The notes under the pieces: model-generated
What the model was told of the DNA's origin: nothing
Seen by the model: the letters and a program-made list of their open reading frames with translations, nothing else
Databases searched by the model: none
Shown: positions 11,501 through 24,300 of the stretch, one piece after another
Numbering within the stretch: position 1 is the first letter of the stretch
Layout of the letters: every line of letters starts with the position of its first letter
Position numbers and translations under genes: made by a program
From: Colius striatus
Taxonomy: Eukaryota > Chordata > Aves > Coliiformes > Coliidae
Reading direction: 5' to 3'
Length of the DNA stretch: 64,000 bases
Assembly (NCBI RefSeq): GCF_028858725.1
Contig: NC_084759.1
Location: forward strand, 86,844,944-86,908,943

Positions 11501-14500
11501 TTCAGCAGGGCGTCCGTGATCCAGGCGTTCCTCGGCTCAGCGCCCCAGCTCACGCTCCAGCTCTACATCTGTGTCCTGCAGCAGGAGATCACGGCTGCTA
11601 GAAGTAGGTAGAGCTGTTGTTATCACCTCCATATTTTGGGGGTAGGGGAGAGGAGAAGGGTTGGTAGTAAGGTATAGCTGCCCTGGACAAGAACCAAACA
11701 TACTGTAATGGGTTGCATCTCCCTGACAGCTTTTGATGGTGGTGGTGTGCTCAAGTTTATCTTTGTATCGTCATGTTAGACTGTGACACTTCCTGTAGCA
11801 TACTTGGGTTGCTATAAATACACTAACTTCATAACGTTGTCTCTCATTATGGCCTGAGAGGGAGGCAGCTGGAAGGATTGTGCTGCCTTCATGAAGAGGA
11901 GAAAAGATACCTCTGATCTATTTTGATTTTTGAGCAAACTTTCTGAAAAATTCCTTGGGGTACAGTGCAGGGCATGTTTTGCTGTGCTGCATTAAAGAAA
12001 ATACTTTCAGGAATGCAGTTTCAAATATGGACTGAGGATGTGAACCGTCTTTACTTGTGCCAGACTCTAAATTTGGATTCAACAGACGTGACTTAATGAG
12101 CTGATATACAAATGTGGCCAGCTCATCTCTGGACCCAAGCTGTTAAGCCTTCGCCAAGCAGTGCTGCACCACATGGACTTACCAGGACACATCTCTCTTG
12201 CTGTGGGACTCTACATCTTGCTCCATGATGTGCTCCAGCTCCTTGGAAAAAAAAAAAAAGATCTTGATTTGCTGTCTGGCTGATAAATGAAGAACCTACT
12301 CCAGCTGGTCATAGGACAACCAGCTTTTTAGTATAAGAAAGGACTTTGGAACCTATATGGTCTGGATGTGTGTTTCCACTGAAATACAAACTAGCTCTTG
12401 TATTTCTGAGGTCCTGGGAGGCCAAGGGTCTTTACCAGCTTCACAGCAAGAGAGGGTGAGGCTAGGGTGACATGTCACAAATCTGAATGCTTTTTTCAGT
12501 TCTGGTACCTTAACTGCAATGTACCAAGGTACAGAACTAAGATTTTGGAGAAGCCTTTATAATAATGTCTGGGTTCTCCCCTTAATTCAGGGAATTGAAA
12601 ACTTTAGCATATAAAAGGGCAAGTCAGCTCATAAGGATATTATAGTGGGTTAAGGTCTTTATATAAAGGTACTTGTTTAAGGTCATAGTAGTAGTTACCT
12701 GAAAGACATTCCTCTTGCCAATTTTCAAGTACTTCATAGCTAAGGTAGGTTCTTTGAATAACCATGGCATCTGACATGGGGTGAGAACAAAGCAGCTGAA
12801 TCCAATTGCCAAGCAGTGCAATTAGGAAAATTTCCAATCACTTCACTGCAGATGGCATTTGCTTGAGAAAGGTCACCTTTTAATTGTATTTCTGATATTA
12901 CAGGTGCTGACCTTACTGGTCATGATTGCCAGGGAGAAGTACTGTGTTTCAAATGATTAGAGAATTGCATATTTGATAATGATTTGTAATGCCCTATTAC
13001 TTCTGACTTTTATCAGTCATTGCTGAGAGAAATTCTGACTCGCAGGCTGCTCAGGTGACCTTCTGCAGGTGAGGTAAACAACTAGAGATAAACTGGCTCA
13101 TTGGGGAGTTCAGTCAGCCCACCAACAAATGCAGTAGTCATCTCATGTCTCCTAGAAGCCGTCTCTCTAGCAGGTGCCATTCTAAAATATAAAAAATAAA
13201 AGAAAAAGGAAAATAAAGTGGTGGGTTTTTTTGTTCTTAATCTGTAATTTAGGAACAAGGGCCATATCTACTCAAATCCATTTATCAGAAAAACAAGGTT
13301 CCTTACTAAGACAAGTGATGCTTTATGCAATTGCTTACCACCCACTGACCAATGCCTTAGCAGCATTCTGCCGTTCTCAGCCACCTCTCCTCAGTTTACA
13401 AACTGGCATGATGTTCTATGATATGGGATGTCTCTTTGGCTAGTTTGGGTCAGCTGTCATGGCCATGCTCCCTCACAGCTTCTTGTGCATCCTCAGCCTA
13501 CTCGTTGCCAGGGCAGAGAAGCAGAAAAGGCCTTGACACTGTTCAAGCACTGCCCAGCAATAACCAAAACATCTCTGTGTTATCAACAGTCTCTTCAGCA
13601 TAAACCCAAAACAGAGCTCTGTTGCAGCTACTAGGAAGAAAACTAGCTCCATCCAAGTTGAAATCAGGACAGGCAGAGGGGACCGTCATCAAGCTCAAGT
13701 CCACTTACACACTGTTGGGCAGCTATCAGGATCTCTTCACTTAGGTTGTACCACCTGAAAAAGTGCAAGGCCAGGAGGTGCCCAGAAGACCTGAGTTAGC
13801 ATTAATTACAAAACCAGCTAACTGGAGGTGGAGGATGCATGACTTGGCCTGTTACCCTTGAATAAAAGGCCAGTCTCAGTGTGCGGTATTGAATGCAGAA
13901 GATCAGCTTCTGTTAAGAGCAACCTTTTTTATGCAGTTATCAGCAGTCAAGTTAGTGTCTTCAAATGTTGCTTAAAGTGACAAAATAATCTCATAGAGTG
14001 AATTTTCTGCTATTAAAAATATATATATTCTGCTGGAAAAGGAACCTTTTTTTAAAACAAACTTTGAGGCAGTGACTGCCACCATCAAGAACAAAAAGGT
14101 TTGGATTTATGATTATTTTTTTTCAACTTCTTAGTGTTTGCGGAGTCACTTTCCAAATATTCATGATTGAGCTTTGTTAGATATCTTAAGATGCTTTTAC
14201 AGTTGTTTCTTTTCAACTCATTAAGCTCTGACTACAGAATACTTTTCTCATTGTTCAAACAATATGCTTTGAGCATTAATAGTTATTTCTAACTGTTGAA
14301 AATGTATCCTAAGGCAAAAAATTGTATCTAGGTGTCTTGCCCTAAGTAACAAGATAAGTGCCCTTACTTTTCAATTCTGATTACCAGTTTAGAAGACTAT
14401 AGTAGATATAATAGATAACTTATGATTCTTCATCTGAGTGTAAAATTTCAGTAATAGATATTTGTGATGTAGCACATCTAGAGCCGAATTCACTCTCTTA

Positions 14501-17500
14501 GCAATTTCTGAAGTGGAAAGGACCAGGTCTTGAAAAGACCTAAGACATAACTTAAAAAAAAAACCCAGCAAGTAAAACAGCGCCTCCCTGAATGACTCTG
14601 TGAGTGTGCACTTCTGATTTGTAGGAAAAGTACAGCCTTCTGGGAGTAGGAAGGAAGAAGAGAAATGCCATGTTTGTAAGGACTCTTAGGGAATTTGGGA
14701 CTGTTCCAGGGGAAGGTATTTTGCCTTTTAAATTTTCACTTCTTTGCCTGCTGAGTAAAAGCAACAATAATGTCACCCTCCCACATTTTCCTTTGTGGTT
14801 GCTTCAAACTATCTTTCTCAGGGACTTAAAAGTGCTGTTTGAACTGAAGGCTTGGTGACAGTACTGAGCTTTTGGGAAAGGAACAGGACTGGACTACTGT
14901 ATTAAACCAGAGTCGATGTGACCTCATTTCTGTCAATGGAGAAATGCCTCTTTTTGAAGGCTTGACTTTTTAAGACAAGTTTGAGGCAAATATAGAAACC
15001 CTAAAATGAAATTGTGTAACAAGATGAAGGTCTCAGCTTATCAAAGCAGAAAGCAAAGCAGAATTCCAGCAGCACCCTGTCCCCAGTGGGTACATTTTTT
15101 CTTTCCTCAACTCTGAGAAAATTCTTTTGCTCGATTAGCTGCTGGGAGTTATTTGTTCTTTCACAGGTCTAGATCTGGCTCAAAAGACTCTGTAAAGGGC
15201 CACAGGATATCAAGTGGTATTCTTGACATTTACTTGCTCTTCTGCTTTCAGCCAGTGCTCTTCTAAGACAAAATATTTAAAAATTCTCAGATCAAGTACA
15301 GTGCTGTAAGAAAGATGTTTAAAAACACCTATTAAGGATGTAAGTGTTAAACAAGCAAATACATCAGCATTTTCAGAGAATGTGTGCACCACTAAACTGG
15401 TATCTACAAAGTTACTTTATAATATGGCAAATGTTATGGGAAAATTAGATATAAAAGATTAATTCATTCTTTTCCAAATTGATCCAGAGGCGTTGGAGGA
15501 TCAGGGTGGGACAGAGGTTAGCTAAAATGATAGAGGAAATCTTGAATGTTGTTAGAGATCCTAAAGTACACCTTTTTCTTTCCAAGTCATGTTTAGAAAT
15601 TAATAACTTTAACTAGAAAAAGAACTACTATAACTATGGCCATGTAACTATAGCAATGGAAGGAATCCAGTTCATTTGTAGGGTATTGACACATAAACTA
15701 ATTAAAAGCTGCAGAAAGCACTGGCTGCTAAGCATTGCAAAAGTAATTTACAAATCAAGAACTCCCAACTCTGATTATTTTATCTGATGCAATATAGTGC
15801 CCTCTCGCCTGGTCAGTTCCCTTGGTTAGTTACATTGGAAATCCAACAGATACAACTGAATCGTTTTTACTGTCCTTAACTCGTTAGCGCTTGAAGTGTT
15901 CCTTGTGTGGACACAATGCAAGATTAAAAGTATTCATTGGGGGTACCTAAAATTAGTCCCCTAAAGCAGCATGTTGGTAACAGTTGTGAAGAAAGTATAT
16001 GGATGTGAAAAAAACTATGGGCAGTCAGCACTTCTGAACATCAAGATACCTCTCCATCTTTATTTTGCACTTTCAGGGTTCTTATACTTTTGTATTTACA
16101 TAATGTGGCAAGACAAGTCTACCTCCTGCAGTGCCAGAAGGCTTTTCCCCTATTACAGCTGGAGGAGAAGCCTCCGTCTTCACTTTCTGCAGAATTTAAA
16201 CGCTGTGAAACCTTCACTTGAGGGATTCAGGATAGATGAGAGGCACTGAAAGTTTATCTGAATTTAAAGATGTTTTTAAAAGGACTGTTGTTTTCAAATG
16301 CATGATACTTTGTTGTGAGGGTGAGGGAGCCCTGGCACAGGCTGCCCAGGGAGGGTGTGGAGTCTCCTTCTCTGGAGGTTTTCAAACCCACCTGGACACA
16401 TTCCTCTGTGACCTGATCTAGGTGGACCTGCTTTAGCAGGGGGGTTGGACTAGATGGTCTCTAAAGGTCTCTTCCAACCTCTACCATTCAAAGATTCTCT
16501 ATACATAAAGAAAACAGATATATAGGAAAACACAAAGTAGACAGGTGAGCAAATCTGTCTACACAGGCAGAGAAAGTGCATATGGTTCTGGATTTAAATT
16601 GCTTTGCCTTTCGATTCTGAGCTCCATCAAAGAGCTTTTCTGTGGGCATAGGCAATTTACTTTGACACAGAACATCACAAGCACTAAGGTGTCTGTGTGT
16701 CCAAATTACTCCAGAATTTCAGCTTCGGTTTTGCAGTTTTTCATCTGTACAGAGAGGAGTAGCACCCCTGTGCTTCTTGGAGTACTGTGAGAGGTTGAGA
16801 CTCTCTTGCTTATTGCACACCTTCAATGCAACGTCTTCAACTTCTCCTAAGCTGAAAGTCCTGATTTGTCTTTTCTCCTTGTAGGTATTTTTATGGTCCT
16901 TTCTCTCCTGTCGATTGTCTATGGGGCCTTACGCTGCAACATCCTGGCTATTAAGATTAAGTATGATGATTATGATGTCAGCGTGAAACCAGCTGCCTAC
17001 CTCTGCATATTCCTGTGGAGAAGCTTTGAGATTGCTACACGGGTTACGGTGCTGGTCCTTTTCAGTTCAGTCCTTCAAATCTGGACTCTTCCCGTTGTGC
17101 TGGTGAATTTCTTTGGGTTTTTCTTCTACCCATGGATTCTCTTCTGGCAAAGCAAGTCCCCGTTTCCCGAGAACATAGAGAAGGCATTGAGCAGGGTTGG
17201 CACTACCATCGTCTTGTGCCTTCTCACCTTCCTGTATGCTGGCATTAACATGTTCTGCTGGTCAGCGGTGCAGGTGAAGCTCAATGATCCCGACTTAATT
17301 AACAAATCCCAGAACTGGTACCGACTGACCGTGTATTACATGCTGCGCTTCATCGAGAATGCGTTCCTCCTGCTGATGTGGTACGTCTACAAAACCGACA
17401 TCTACCTGTATGTCTGCGCCCCGTTATTGGTCTTGCAGCTCCTGATAGGTTACTGCATGGCTATCCTCTTCATGTTGGTGTTCTACCAGTTCTGCCACCT

Positions 17501-17711
17501 GTGCAAAAAGCTTTTCTCATCTAGCATTTCTGAAGGCTTGCTGTCTTGTTTCAAGTTCCTCTGCTTTATTTGCAAGCCTCCCAAATCCACCGCACTGACA
17601 GACAAGGCAGAGGTGAAATCTCCAGAGAATACTGATGAAGCATGGAGCAGTAGCAAGACCATAGATTCACAAAAGGGGAACCTTCATCAAAGTGTTTCTT
17701 CCAATGCCTAG
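2105..17711 (+). CDS. XK: XK membrane protein, whole coding span (3 exons)
   Basis: XK, founding member of the XKR family, a multi-pass plasma-membrane protein. In mammals it is disulfide-linked to KEL and binds the lipid-transfer protein VPS13A, and its loss causes McLeod syndrome. Exons 2105-2349, 11341-11603 and 16885-17711 join in frame to 1335 bases, or 444 residues plus TAG, the same length as human XK. Exon 1 begins [20 protein letters not shown] and holds the first hydrophobic segments. Exon 2 gives the hydrophilic stretch [15 protein letters not shown]. Exon 3 carries the remaining membrane segments and a polar tail. Cys347, the residue linked to KEL in human, is kept at 17415-17417 in the context YVCAPL. 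Family and symbol are secure from near-identity over long blocks; function in this species is by homology. Confidence 0.97.
6311..6417. repeat. A-rich CAAAA-type low-complexity tract
   Basis: About 100 bases made almost only of A and C in CAAA/CCAAAA units. It is either simple-sequence expansion or the decayed tail of a retroposed element. No upstream retrocopy body was recognised. Confidence 0.7.
7605..8243 (+). mobile_element. CR1 LINE, 5'-truncated, decayed
   Basis: The 3' part of a chicken-repeat-1 type non-LTR retrotransposon. Translation of 7654-7815 gives the end of the CR1 reverse-transcriptase ORF ([20 protein letters not shown]). From about 7820 the coding signal moves to another frame ([20 protein letters not shown]), so the copy carries a frameshift. 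The 3' end has the family block ending in attctatgattctatga. It is a dead fossil in XK intron 1. Confidence 0.93.
8295..8360 (+). mobile_element. CR1 LINE 3'-end fragment
   Basis: A short second copy of the CR1 terminal block (gttggactagatgatctct ... attctatgattctataa), 51 bases after the longer CR1 copy and in the same orientation. It is either an independent, very truncated insertion or a partial duplication. Confidence 0.85.
11341..11603 (+). CDS. XK: XK coding exon 2
   Basis: 263 bases, from an acceptor ttgcttgtag| to the donor |gtaggt at 11604. It completes Arg82 and encodes residues 83-169 plus one base of Ser170. It contains the conserved stretches [39 protein letters not shown] and [19 protein letters not shown], the last a hallmark of XK/XKR proteins. 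Phase and length equal those of the human exon. Confidence 0.96.
13306..13671 (-). mobile_element. Endogenous retrovirus LTR fragment
   Basis: Resembles, from memory, a common avian ERV LTR read on the minus strand. Landmarks on the + strand are atgcaattgcttaccaccca, the block gtttacaaactggcatgatg (a TATA-region equivalent), ggctagtttgggtcagctgt, agaaaaggccttgacactgt, and an end near ctagctccatccaagttgaa. It has the same landmarks as the minus-strand LTR piece at 26066-26456. The copy is diverged, lacks the U5 end and has no coding capacity. Confidence 0.75.
16314..16499 (+). mobile_element. CR1 LINE 3'-end fragment
   Basis: CR1 3' terminal sequence on the + strand: ctggcacaggctgcccaggg, gtggagtctccttctctgga, ttggactagatggtctctaa, ending near attcaaagattct. 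It is severely 5'-truncated and ends about 385 bases before XK exon 3. Confidence 0.9.
16885..17711 (+). CDS. XK: XK coding exon 3 (terminal)
   Basis: 827 coding bases following the acceptor ctccttgtag|. It completes Ser170 and runs to TAG at 17709-17711. Conserved blocks include [52 protein letters not shown] and [20 protein letters not shown]. Most of the membrane-spanning helices are here. Cys347 (YVCAPL, 17415-17417) and the CKKLFSS motif at the start of the cytosolic tail are kept. The last ~45 residues are the least conserved, as expected for the family. Confidence 0.97.
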
Positions 17712-20700
17712 TACAACTGGAAGCAAGTAGGTGCCTTTGGAAGGTAGCAGATCACCTGCTGGGAATGTTCTGTATCTTGGACATTGTGTCTTGTGGATGG
17801 GATCTCTTTCTTTCAGATGTAGCACTATGTGGCAACTGACAAGCCTACCTTTGTGGAAAACTTAGTGTATGGACATCTGTGTGTGTGTTTGTGTATGGAG
17901 AGCAATCACTGCTTGTAGACTTCTGTTTCAGAGTTTTTTGCACATGGGTTTCTTATCACGTGCATATTTTGAAATCATTAAGGAGACATCCTTCAAAAAC
18001 TGACCTGATGATTATCCTACCCAGGAAATCTGAGAATGGAAGGGAATGTATTTTCTTTCAGATAGGATGTCATTATGGCATAGACCTTGACTATGCCTTG
18101 ACTGTAGCTGTGGCCTGCTTTGATCAAAGTGCAGTCTTTTTTACACTCTCATCAGTGTAATAAGATATTGCTTCTCTCTGTGGTATAAAAATTGGACTTG
18201 TACAATGCACTGTAGTCTAGGTTGCCAAGAAACAGCCAATTAGCCAGCACTAATGTTGAAATGTGACTGTTACTGAGAACAGAGTTACTGGCTTTGCACT
18301 GTTTTATCCTTCATATTTGCTGCTTGTTAGTAAGGGAATTAAGTTTAACACATTCATTGTGGTGTTATGGAATAGCTCATTTTTCTGACCTTACCATTTA
18401 TCTAATACTTTTTCTTTCTAATGTTCTGGTATTAGAATGGTGCTCACTCTGTGTAAACATCTAGAAATCGAGTAGGTTGTCAAGTAGTAGGTGCTCTCCA
18501 GAGCACATCTCCAGGGAATAATTCAACCTAGCTTAAAATGTCCTCTAATGCAGGTGATATGAGTCATACTCTGGAGATCTGTTAGTGTTAATCGGATACT
18601 TTGGCAATTAGTTTTGACTATCCATCTCCCTTTTAGATGGCTGAAGTTGAGAGGAGCACTACCCTGATTGTCAGGGGATTAGTAGTACATCAAGCAGGCA
18701 ACTCAGTGGCTTGTTATGTGGGAGTAGAAGACACCAAGTCCTTCTTTTTGAGGCTGTGATATGTCATGGTTAGTTCTATATCAATATTTCAAAGCCCTCT
18801 GACCTCTTTACCTCAGAAGTATCACAGGCTTGAAATCTGAAAAAAGAAATGGAAATTGTTGATGTTTTTTTCTATGCACTACATCACCACAAATAAGTGT
18901 GTTTCTGTATTTCACAAGTTAGTGAGAAAGCTTTAGCAAATGGACACCCAAGAATTAGTGGAAATGCACAAAAGCAACTGTATTTTCAAAACTTCACTGA
19001 AATCTTTTTGCACTTTTTTTGCCTCGCACTTTGCATTTCTTCTGTGTATTACACGTCATGGCTGCTCGTGGAAACAAATAATTCATGACACAAAGCATCT
19101 CTTGGTGTCCTAAGCTTAGCCTCCATCTTGTTGCCATGGAGGATGTGAAGTTCTTCAGTAGGGATGATATCAGCGTCATTGTATTAGAAGCGTCTCAAGT
19201 TCGGATCTGAGGTCATTTATAATGAAATATGTGACATGCAGTGCTGCAAAGAGCTAAGCTGGTTTTATTTATTTATTTATTCTTTACTGCACTGTAAATT
19301 AATGTCTTCATACTTCAGTTTTATAATGCAGCTATAGTTTGTCATTAAATTATTGGTGGGTGGTAATGGGAATTTTTGTCTTGAATTTGTCATGGGAATG
19401 TACCTCACGTATCTAGGGATAACACCAAACACCTCAGTTCTACCTTCTCTCTCTGAGGAGCATAGAGTAGTGAAGTGACTCCTTGAAGACACTACTGTAT
19501 TTCTCTGTACTTCTATATGTAGGAGTATAGCATTTCTCTGTACTTTTCTAGAAGTAGAGTATTATTTTTTTTAGTAGTGAGTTAAAGGAGCAAGTGAGAA
19601 TGTAACCCTTGCTTCCAAACCTGTAGAGTTTAGCACATAGGGCCAACTTTTCAGGTGTTCTTAGCTAAAACTGAGTATCTGACTTTATAATTGGGTACTC
19701 ATCAATAATCAGGGAATTATGAATGTCGCCTGTTTGCAGAGGTACCTAGGTCTCAAATGTTAGTCTTTGAGGGAAAAAAAAAGCGGCTTCACATATAGAA
19801 GTATTACATATTTAAAGAGAGAGCTTTCAAATCCTTAAAGCAGGCTTTGGACACTGTAAGTGGGATTTTGACATTTGGAAACAATGGAAGCTTCACAAAC
19901 CTCAGCTGGTGAAATGTTTGTGCTACAGTGAACAGCAGGAGAGTTACACAACCAGGATTCCAGCATGTATACATAGGGAGTACCACTGAACTCCACATAC
20001 CAATGATGAAGATGACTGTATATGCATATTTTTAGAGTGTGCCATATTACTTCCTATTTTTTATACCAGTGTCCTGAAATGCATGCATAGGGAACTGAAT
20101 ATCAAAATCACTGTTATGAGAGGAAAGAAAACTAAGAGAGATGTATATGGGTTATATTAATGTCATATGATTTTGCCTTAGCTGTGTACACGAACCAAAT
20201 GCAGGTTAAAACACAAGGGCGGTTGCTTTTGCAGTGTCTCATGTCACCACAGATTAACTGAACAGTATTGCAGATCAACTTAAACTGTGTATGTTTTGAT
20301 GTAGCTGTGCTGCCATTGCTGATAGAAAGAAGGCATGAGAGGCAGTAATAGAGACAAAGATAATCTGTTAAGACCAGTCTTTTAAAGGACAAGCTCATTC
20401 TTCTCAAGTGTGTGATAATGCTAGGAGAGGCAACTTTTCTCAGGATAATGACAGTCCAGACAGTGTTGTTATCAATACGCCCAGAAGCTGCACTTAGAGG
20501 ACATGCATGAATGAGTGATCTCTTGCTGCAGGTTTGCTGTGGCTTCACTCCCCTCTGTGAATGTTAGAGGTGTATGGGTTTAATGGAAAGATATAGGGAT
20601 ACTGTTACTAAACTGTGCTCACTTGAGTAGTCCTGAGCCACACAAAGCATCGCTCATTATTCATGGATGTAAGAGTATGCAAGATCTGATACATAGGTTT

Positions 20701-21300
20701 TCTTTTGTATTTGTAAAACACTACAAATTAAAATGTTGAGATACTCCCTTCATTTGTGTTGGTATCAGTTCTTAGTCTGCTGCTTTCAGAAATCCAAGGT
20801 AAAGGTTTTATAACACTCTGTTGCCTGTCACCACGCAGCAGAAGAAATGTTTTCCAGCAGACCTGATGGAAGAGTCATCTGTAATTGATTTGGAAGCTCC
20901 TTACCTCCACCCAGTGGTGCTTCCAATGCTGTTTGGTTTGGGACTCAGCCGAAAATTTTGTAGGAGACAAGCAGTTTGAGAAACCAGTGTTCTGTGGAAG
21001 AAGATTTATTGTCAGGAGGAGAATATTTAGTTGTTTTACACTTGGAATCAGAAAGAAATCATTAACTTAAAAAGGATCTTTTAACTTTTCGGCACACTTG
21101 TTTCATGCTTACCTAGATTTACCACGTGCTTGCCAGCAAAATCCACACTGAGGATTATTGTGGAACCATATGAGTGCATAGAAACTTTCTCTAACACATT
21201 TCAATGTTTGTAAATATATATACATACAGATATATATATACCGGTGTATTTTATAAATACAGGCATAAATAAATAACCTTGTAACAAATTGCAATGTGTG
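17712..21300 (+). other. XK: Probable XK 3' UTR
   Basis: About 3.6 kb without coding potential after the XK stop, free of recognised transposons, unlike the sequence further right. Human XK has a long 3' UTR of similar size, which agrees with an end near the signal at 21268. It includes a TTTATT repeat (about 19263-19282) and AT dinucleotide-type runs near 21214-21245. The end point is inferred. Confidence 0.45.
21268..21273 (+). terminator. XK: Candidate XK poly(A) signal AATAAA
   Basis: The hexamer lies in cataaataaataacc and is followed about 18-35 bases later by GU-rich aatgtgtgcatgt. The implied 3' UTR of about 3.6 kb fits the known long UTR of XK. Other AATAAA hexamers lie at 21690-21695 and 21835-21840, so the choice is tentative. 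Confidence 0.4.
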
Positions 21301-24300
21301 CATGTAACTTAAATGATAGTCTTATTTTCAGCAGCAAGAAAAGATCTTAGAAGTCCTGGTGGTGATGAACACCACCATCTGCTAGTAAGAGCTACACTCC
21401 CTAAAACATAGCAAGTAAGTAAATCTTTATTGCAGATGTGAATTTTAGTCTCAATTAAGGTTTTTGAATGAGTATCCAGTGTATTTCTTTCTAATCTAAT
21501 GTAGATTAAAGCCTCAGTGAAAAATTTCAGATGTAGGCTCAAAGTTGATAACTTCTGTTTTCAACATGGTTTGTTAAAGAAAAGCTTCTGTGACCACACT
21601 ATTTCTCTGTCAGCTCTTTTCTCCCTGGGACAAATCATACTCAGTGGACACATGAAAACTAAATTTTCCTGAGGGTTGCTACCTGAGGAAATAAAAGAGG
21701 TTTATGCAATCTTTGTGAAGACTACCAGGAGAAAAGAAATAGGAATTGATAAGATGATCCTACTGATAAGAAAGGTTTCAGCATGACCTTGCTGACCATT
21801 TAGCAACAAGCAATCAGCAGCACATGTTAGGTGTAATAAACCTGTGCACCATTCTGCAGTCCATGTATCTGCTACCTCTTGCCCTTAGTGTGAAAGAGGA
21901 GTAGAAACTGTTGGAATTGAGAGATATAGAGGGAAAGAGGAGAAGAACATCATAAAGTCACAGGAAATAATAGCAGTCACTTTAGTATAAAGGATCCAGT
22001 AGGGACTCTACGGGACTTTATGAATTGTTCCATTGATTGCAGAACAACCTATTTAAATATCTAACCACTCTAATAAAATACAGGGGTTTTGTTAGACTTG
22101 AAAAATGCATGACAACTAAAATGAGCACTTTTTAAAAAAGATTTGTTATTTCCAAGCCAGTCTGGTGACATTTGCAGCCTGGCTCAGAATTAGTGAATAA
22201 TCAGGATTGATAAATTGTAATCTAAGTTTTAAAAAATTAACATTTTTTTTTAATCTCCCAATTAGTGCCTTGTTTCCCCCCCATAGCAGCTGATAATATC
22301 TAAAATAATGAACTATTTTCTATTGCTTTCTGCCAATTTGAAGAACTTAGGTGCCGAGAAAAACAAGACTTTGAGATATTTGCAAGGCAAACACCATAGT
22401 GGGTATTTACAATCTTATATTCTAAAATGTAGTTGAGGTAATTGCCTCTAGCCACTCAGGAATCATCACATAAACAAGAATAAATAGTAATTTGGCTGAG
22501 ATGGTAAATTTGATTCACTGGAGAGAGAAGACTTGAAAAGTAAGAAGTATTAAAGATTCTGTAGTTTCTGACTGGCCAAAACAAGTAAGTATAATAAAAC
22601 TATTAGGTCTCTTGGGTTCACCCTCAAACTAAAGTCAAAATGAAAGGTAAGTGCTTCAAAATGACAATGTGCCAATTTACTGAATCTCACCTGGAATGAA
22701 AGACAACTTTGTGTCCTGGAGAAAAAAAAGAGAAACATTTTATCCTTCACTGAATTTCTCACAGTCATAAAGAAACTCTCTTGCCATTAAAATTGAATTT
22801 TAAAGAATCGGTGAGTATTCTGGTATTAAAGTTTTGCCTTTCAGATGTGAATGTTGCTGTGCCTAAAGGTTTCTAATCACAGTCTAGCATTAATAGGTGA
22901 ACATATCTAAGCAGGGGATAGGTGCTAATTACTTGGATGCTACTTACCAAGATTTTTCTGGAATAATATCACAGTGGTAACTTTTTTTTTTGCCCTGAAG
23001 GTGAGACTTGATTTAATGAACTAGAAACAGACTTGTCTTAAACACATTTTGTACCTTCACATTCATAATTGTTTAAGTTCCTATTTTGACAGAGCAAACA
23101 GTGACAGGGAATAGATGTTACAGACATTAACTTATGAAAATTCTTTCATCAGCTATTCTTTTCATCTGATTAATGTGCCCTGTCAGTACAAAGCTTAAAT
23201 CAGCCACAGATACTTTCAGGAAAAAATAATAGGGATGGATTCAGATGGAGAGCAAAGCCAGAGGCAGTCAAGGTGAAGATTAACTTGTATCTGCCTTCTA
23301 GAGCGAGAGGTAAATATCAAAACAGTAGCACAGCATCATGAAAACATTTTATTGTCATTATGCATGGATTTGCAGTTCTTGTGAATCTGTTTTGTAGTAA
23401 GACATGCACTAAACTCATCAGCTAATAGGAGAGGTACTCGCAGTTGCTTCAGTTCTACAGTTGATGGCCCTCATAACACCAGTTATGTTCTTCCGAATAT
23501 ATGTCTTAGCCATTGCTTTGTGGCAATTGTTTTAAATATAAATGTAGAAACAAGGCAAAGTGAAACACTCAGCTGTTTGTTTTTTTCAGTAGGGCTGCTC
23601 TCTAGAGCTGAAGTTGCATGGCTCTGAAAAGGGCTGAACTCATGGGAGAGCATCAATTCTTTGTTGCCACATTGAAAATCTTAATAATAGTGAGCAGTCC
23701 AGTCATTGGAAAGCATGCAGGTGTCATTGGAAAAAAAAATAGAATGGACATGAAGTTTTCGGAAAGGAGTAGCATCAACTTTGGAACTACAAGTAAAAAG
23801 GGGAGTACTTAAAACTGTGGAGTAATTAGGAATTATTGTGTTCACAGATCGTGGTGGGCTACTCGCCCATTCCCCCATCCTTCTTATTTTTTAAGCAAGG
23901 AAAACAAAGTCCACACATAAGGAAAAAAATAGTTTCTTGTTTTAAAAAGTCATTTCAAATCTACAGAAATGTGTAGGGAAGCTCAGAAACGTGTTGAGGA
24001 TATGTCTAGATTTATACACTGGTGCTCTCTGAGGTACATGGTGCAAGCACCAGTAAAGAGTCCAGATACAGCCAGGCAGCATACCCCAGCCTCAGAAACC
24101 AAGGTCTCTCTGATCTAGACATAGACTCATAACACCAAACACCTTTCTTGTTGTTTGTCTGCTTTAATACAAGCATTGTGTTGCAGTACACACATGAGTT
24201 TGTATTCTGCATCTCAGCACACACCGGTAATTTCAATGGTCAGAAGTGTTACCACTGACATGGTATGTGCAGTTTGCTTAGCTGATTCCACCTTCCTTAT

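Larger units (their letters stand above)
11604..16884 (+). other. XK: XK intron 2
   Basis: A phase 1 intron of about 5.3 kb. It holds a decayed avian retroviral LTR on the minus strand (13306-13671) and a CR1 3' fragment (16314-16499). The rest is AT-rich with nothing recognisable. Confidence 0.85.

Noticed and set aside
21214-21245. AT-dinucleotide run as a possible regulatory or fragile element
   Set aside because: Short, imperfect and common in AT-rich vertebrate DNA; only a minor simple repeat in the probable XK 3' UTR.
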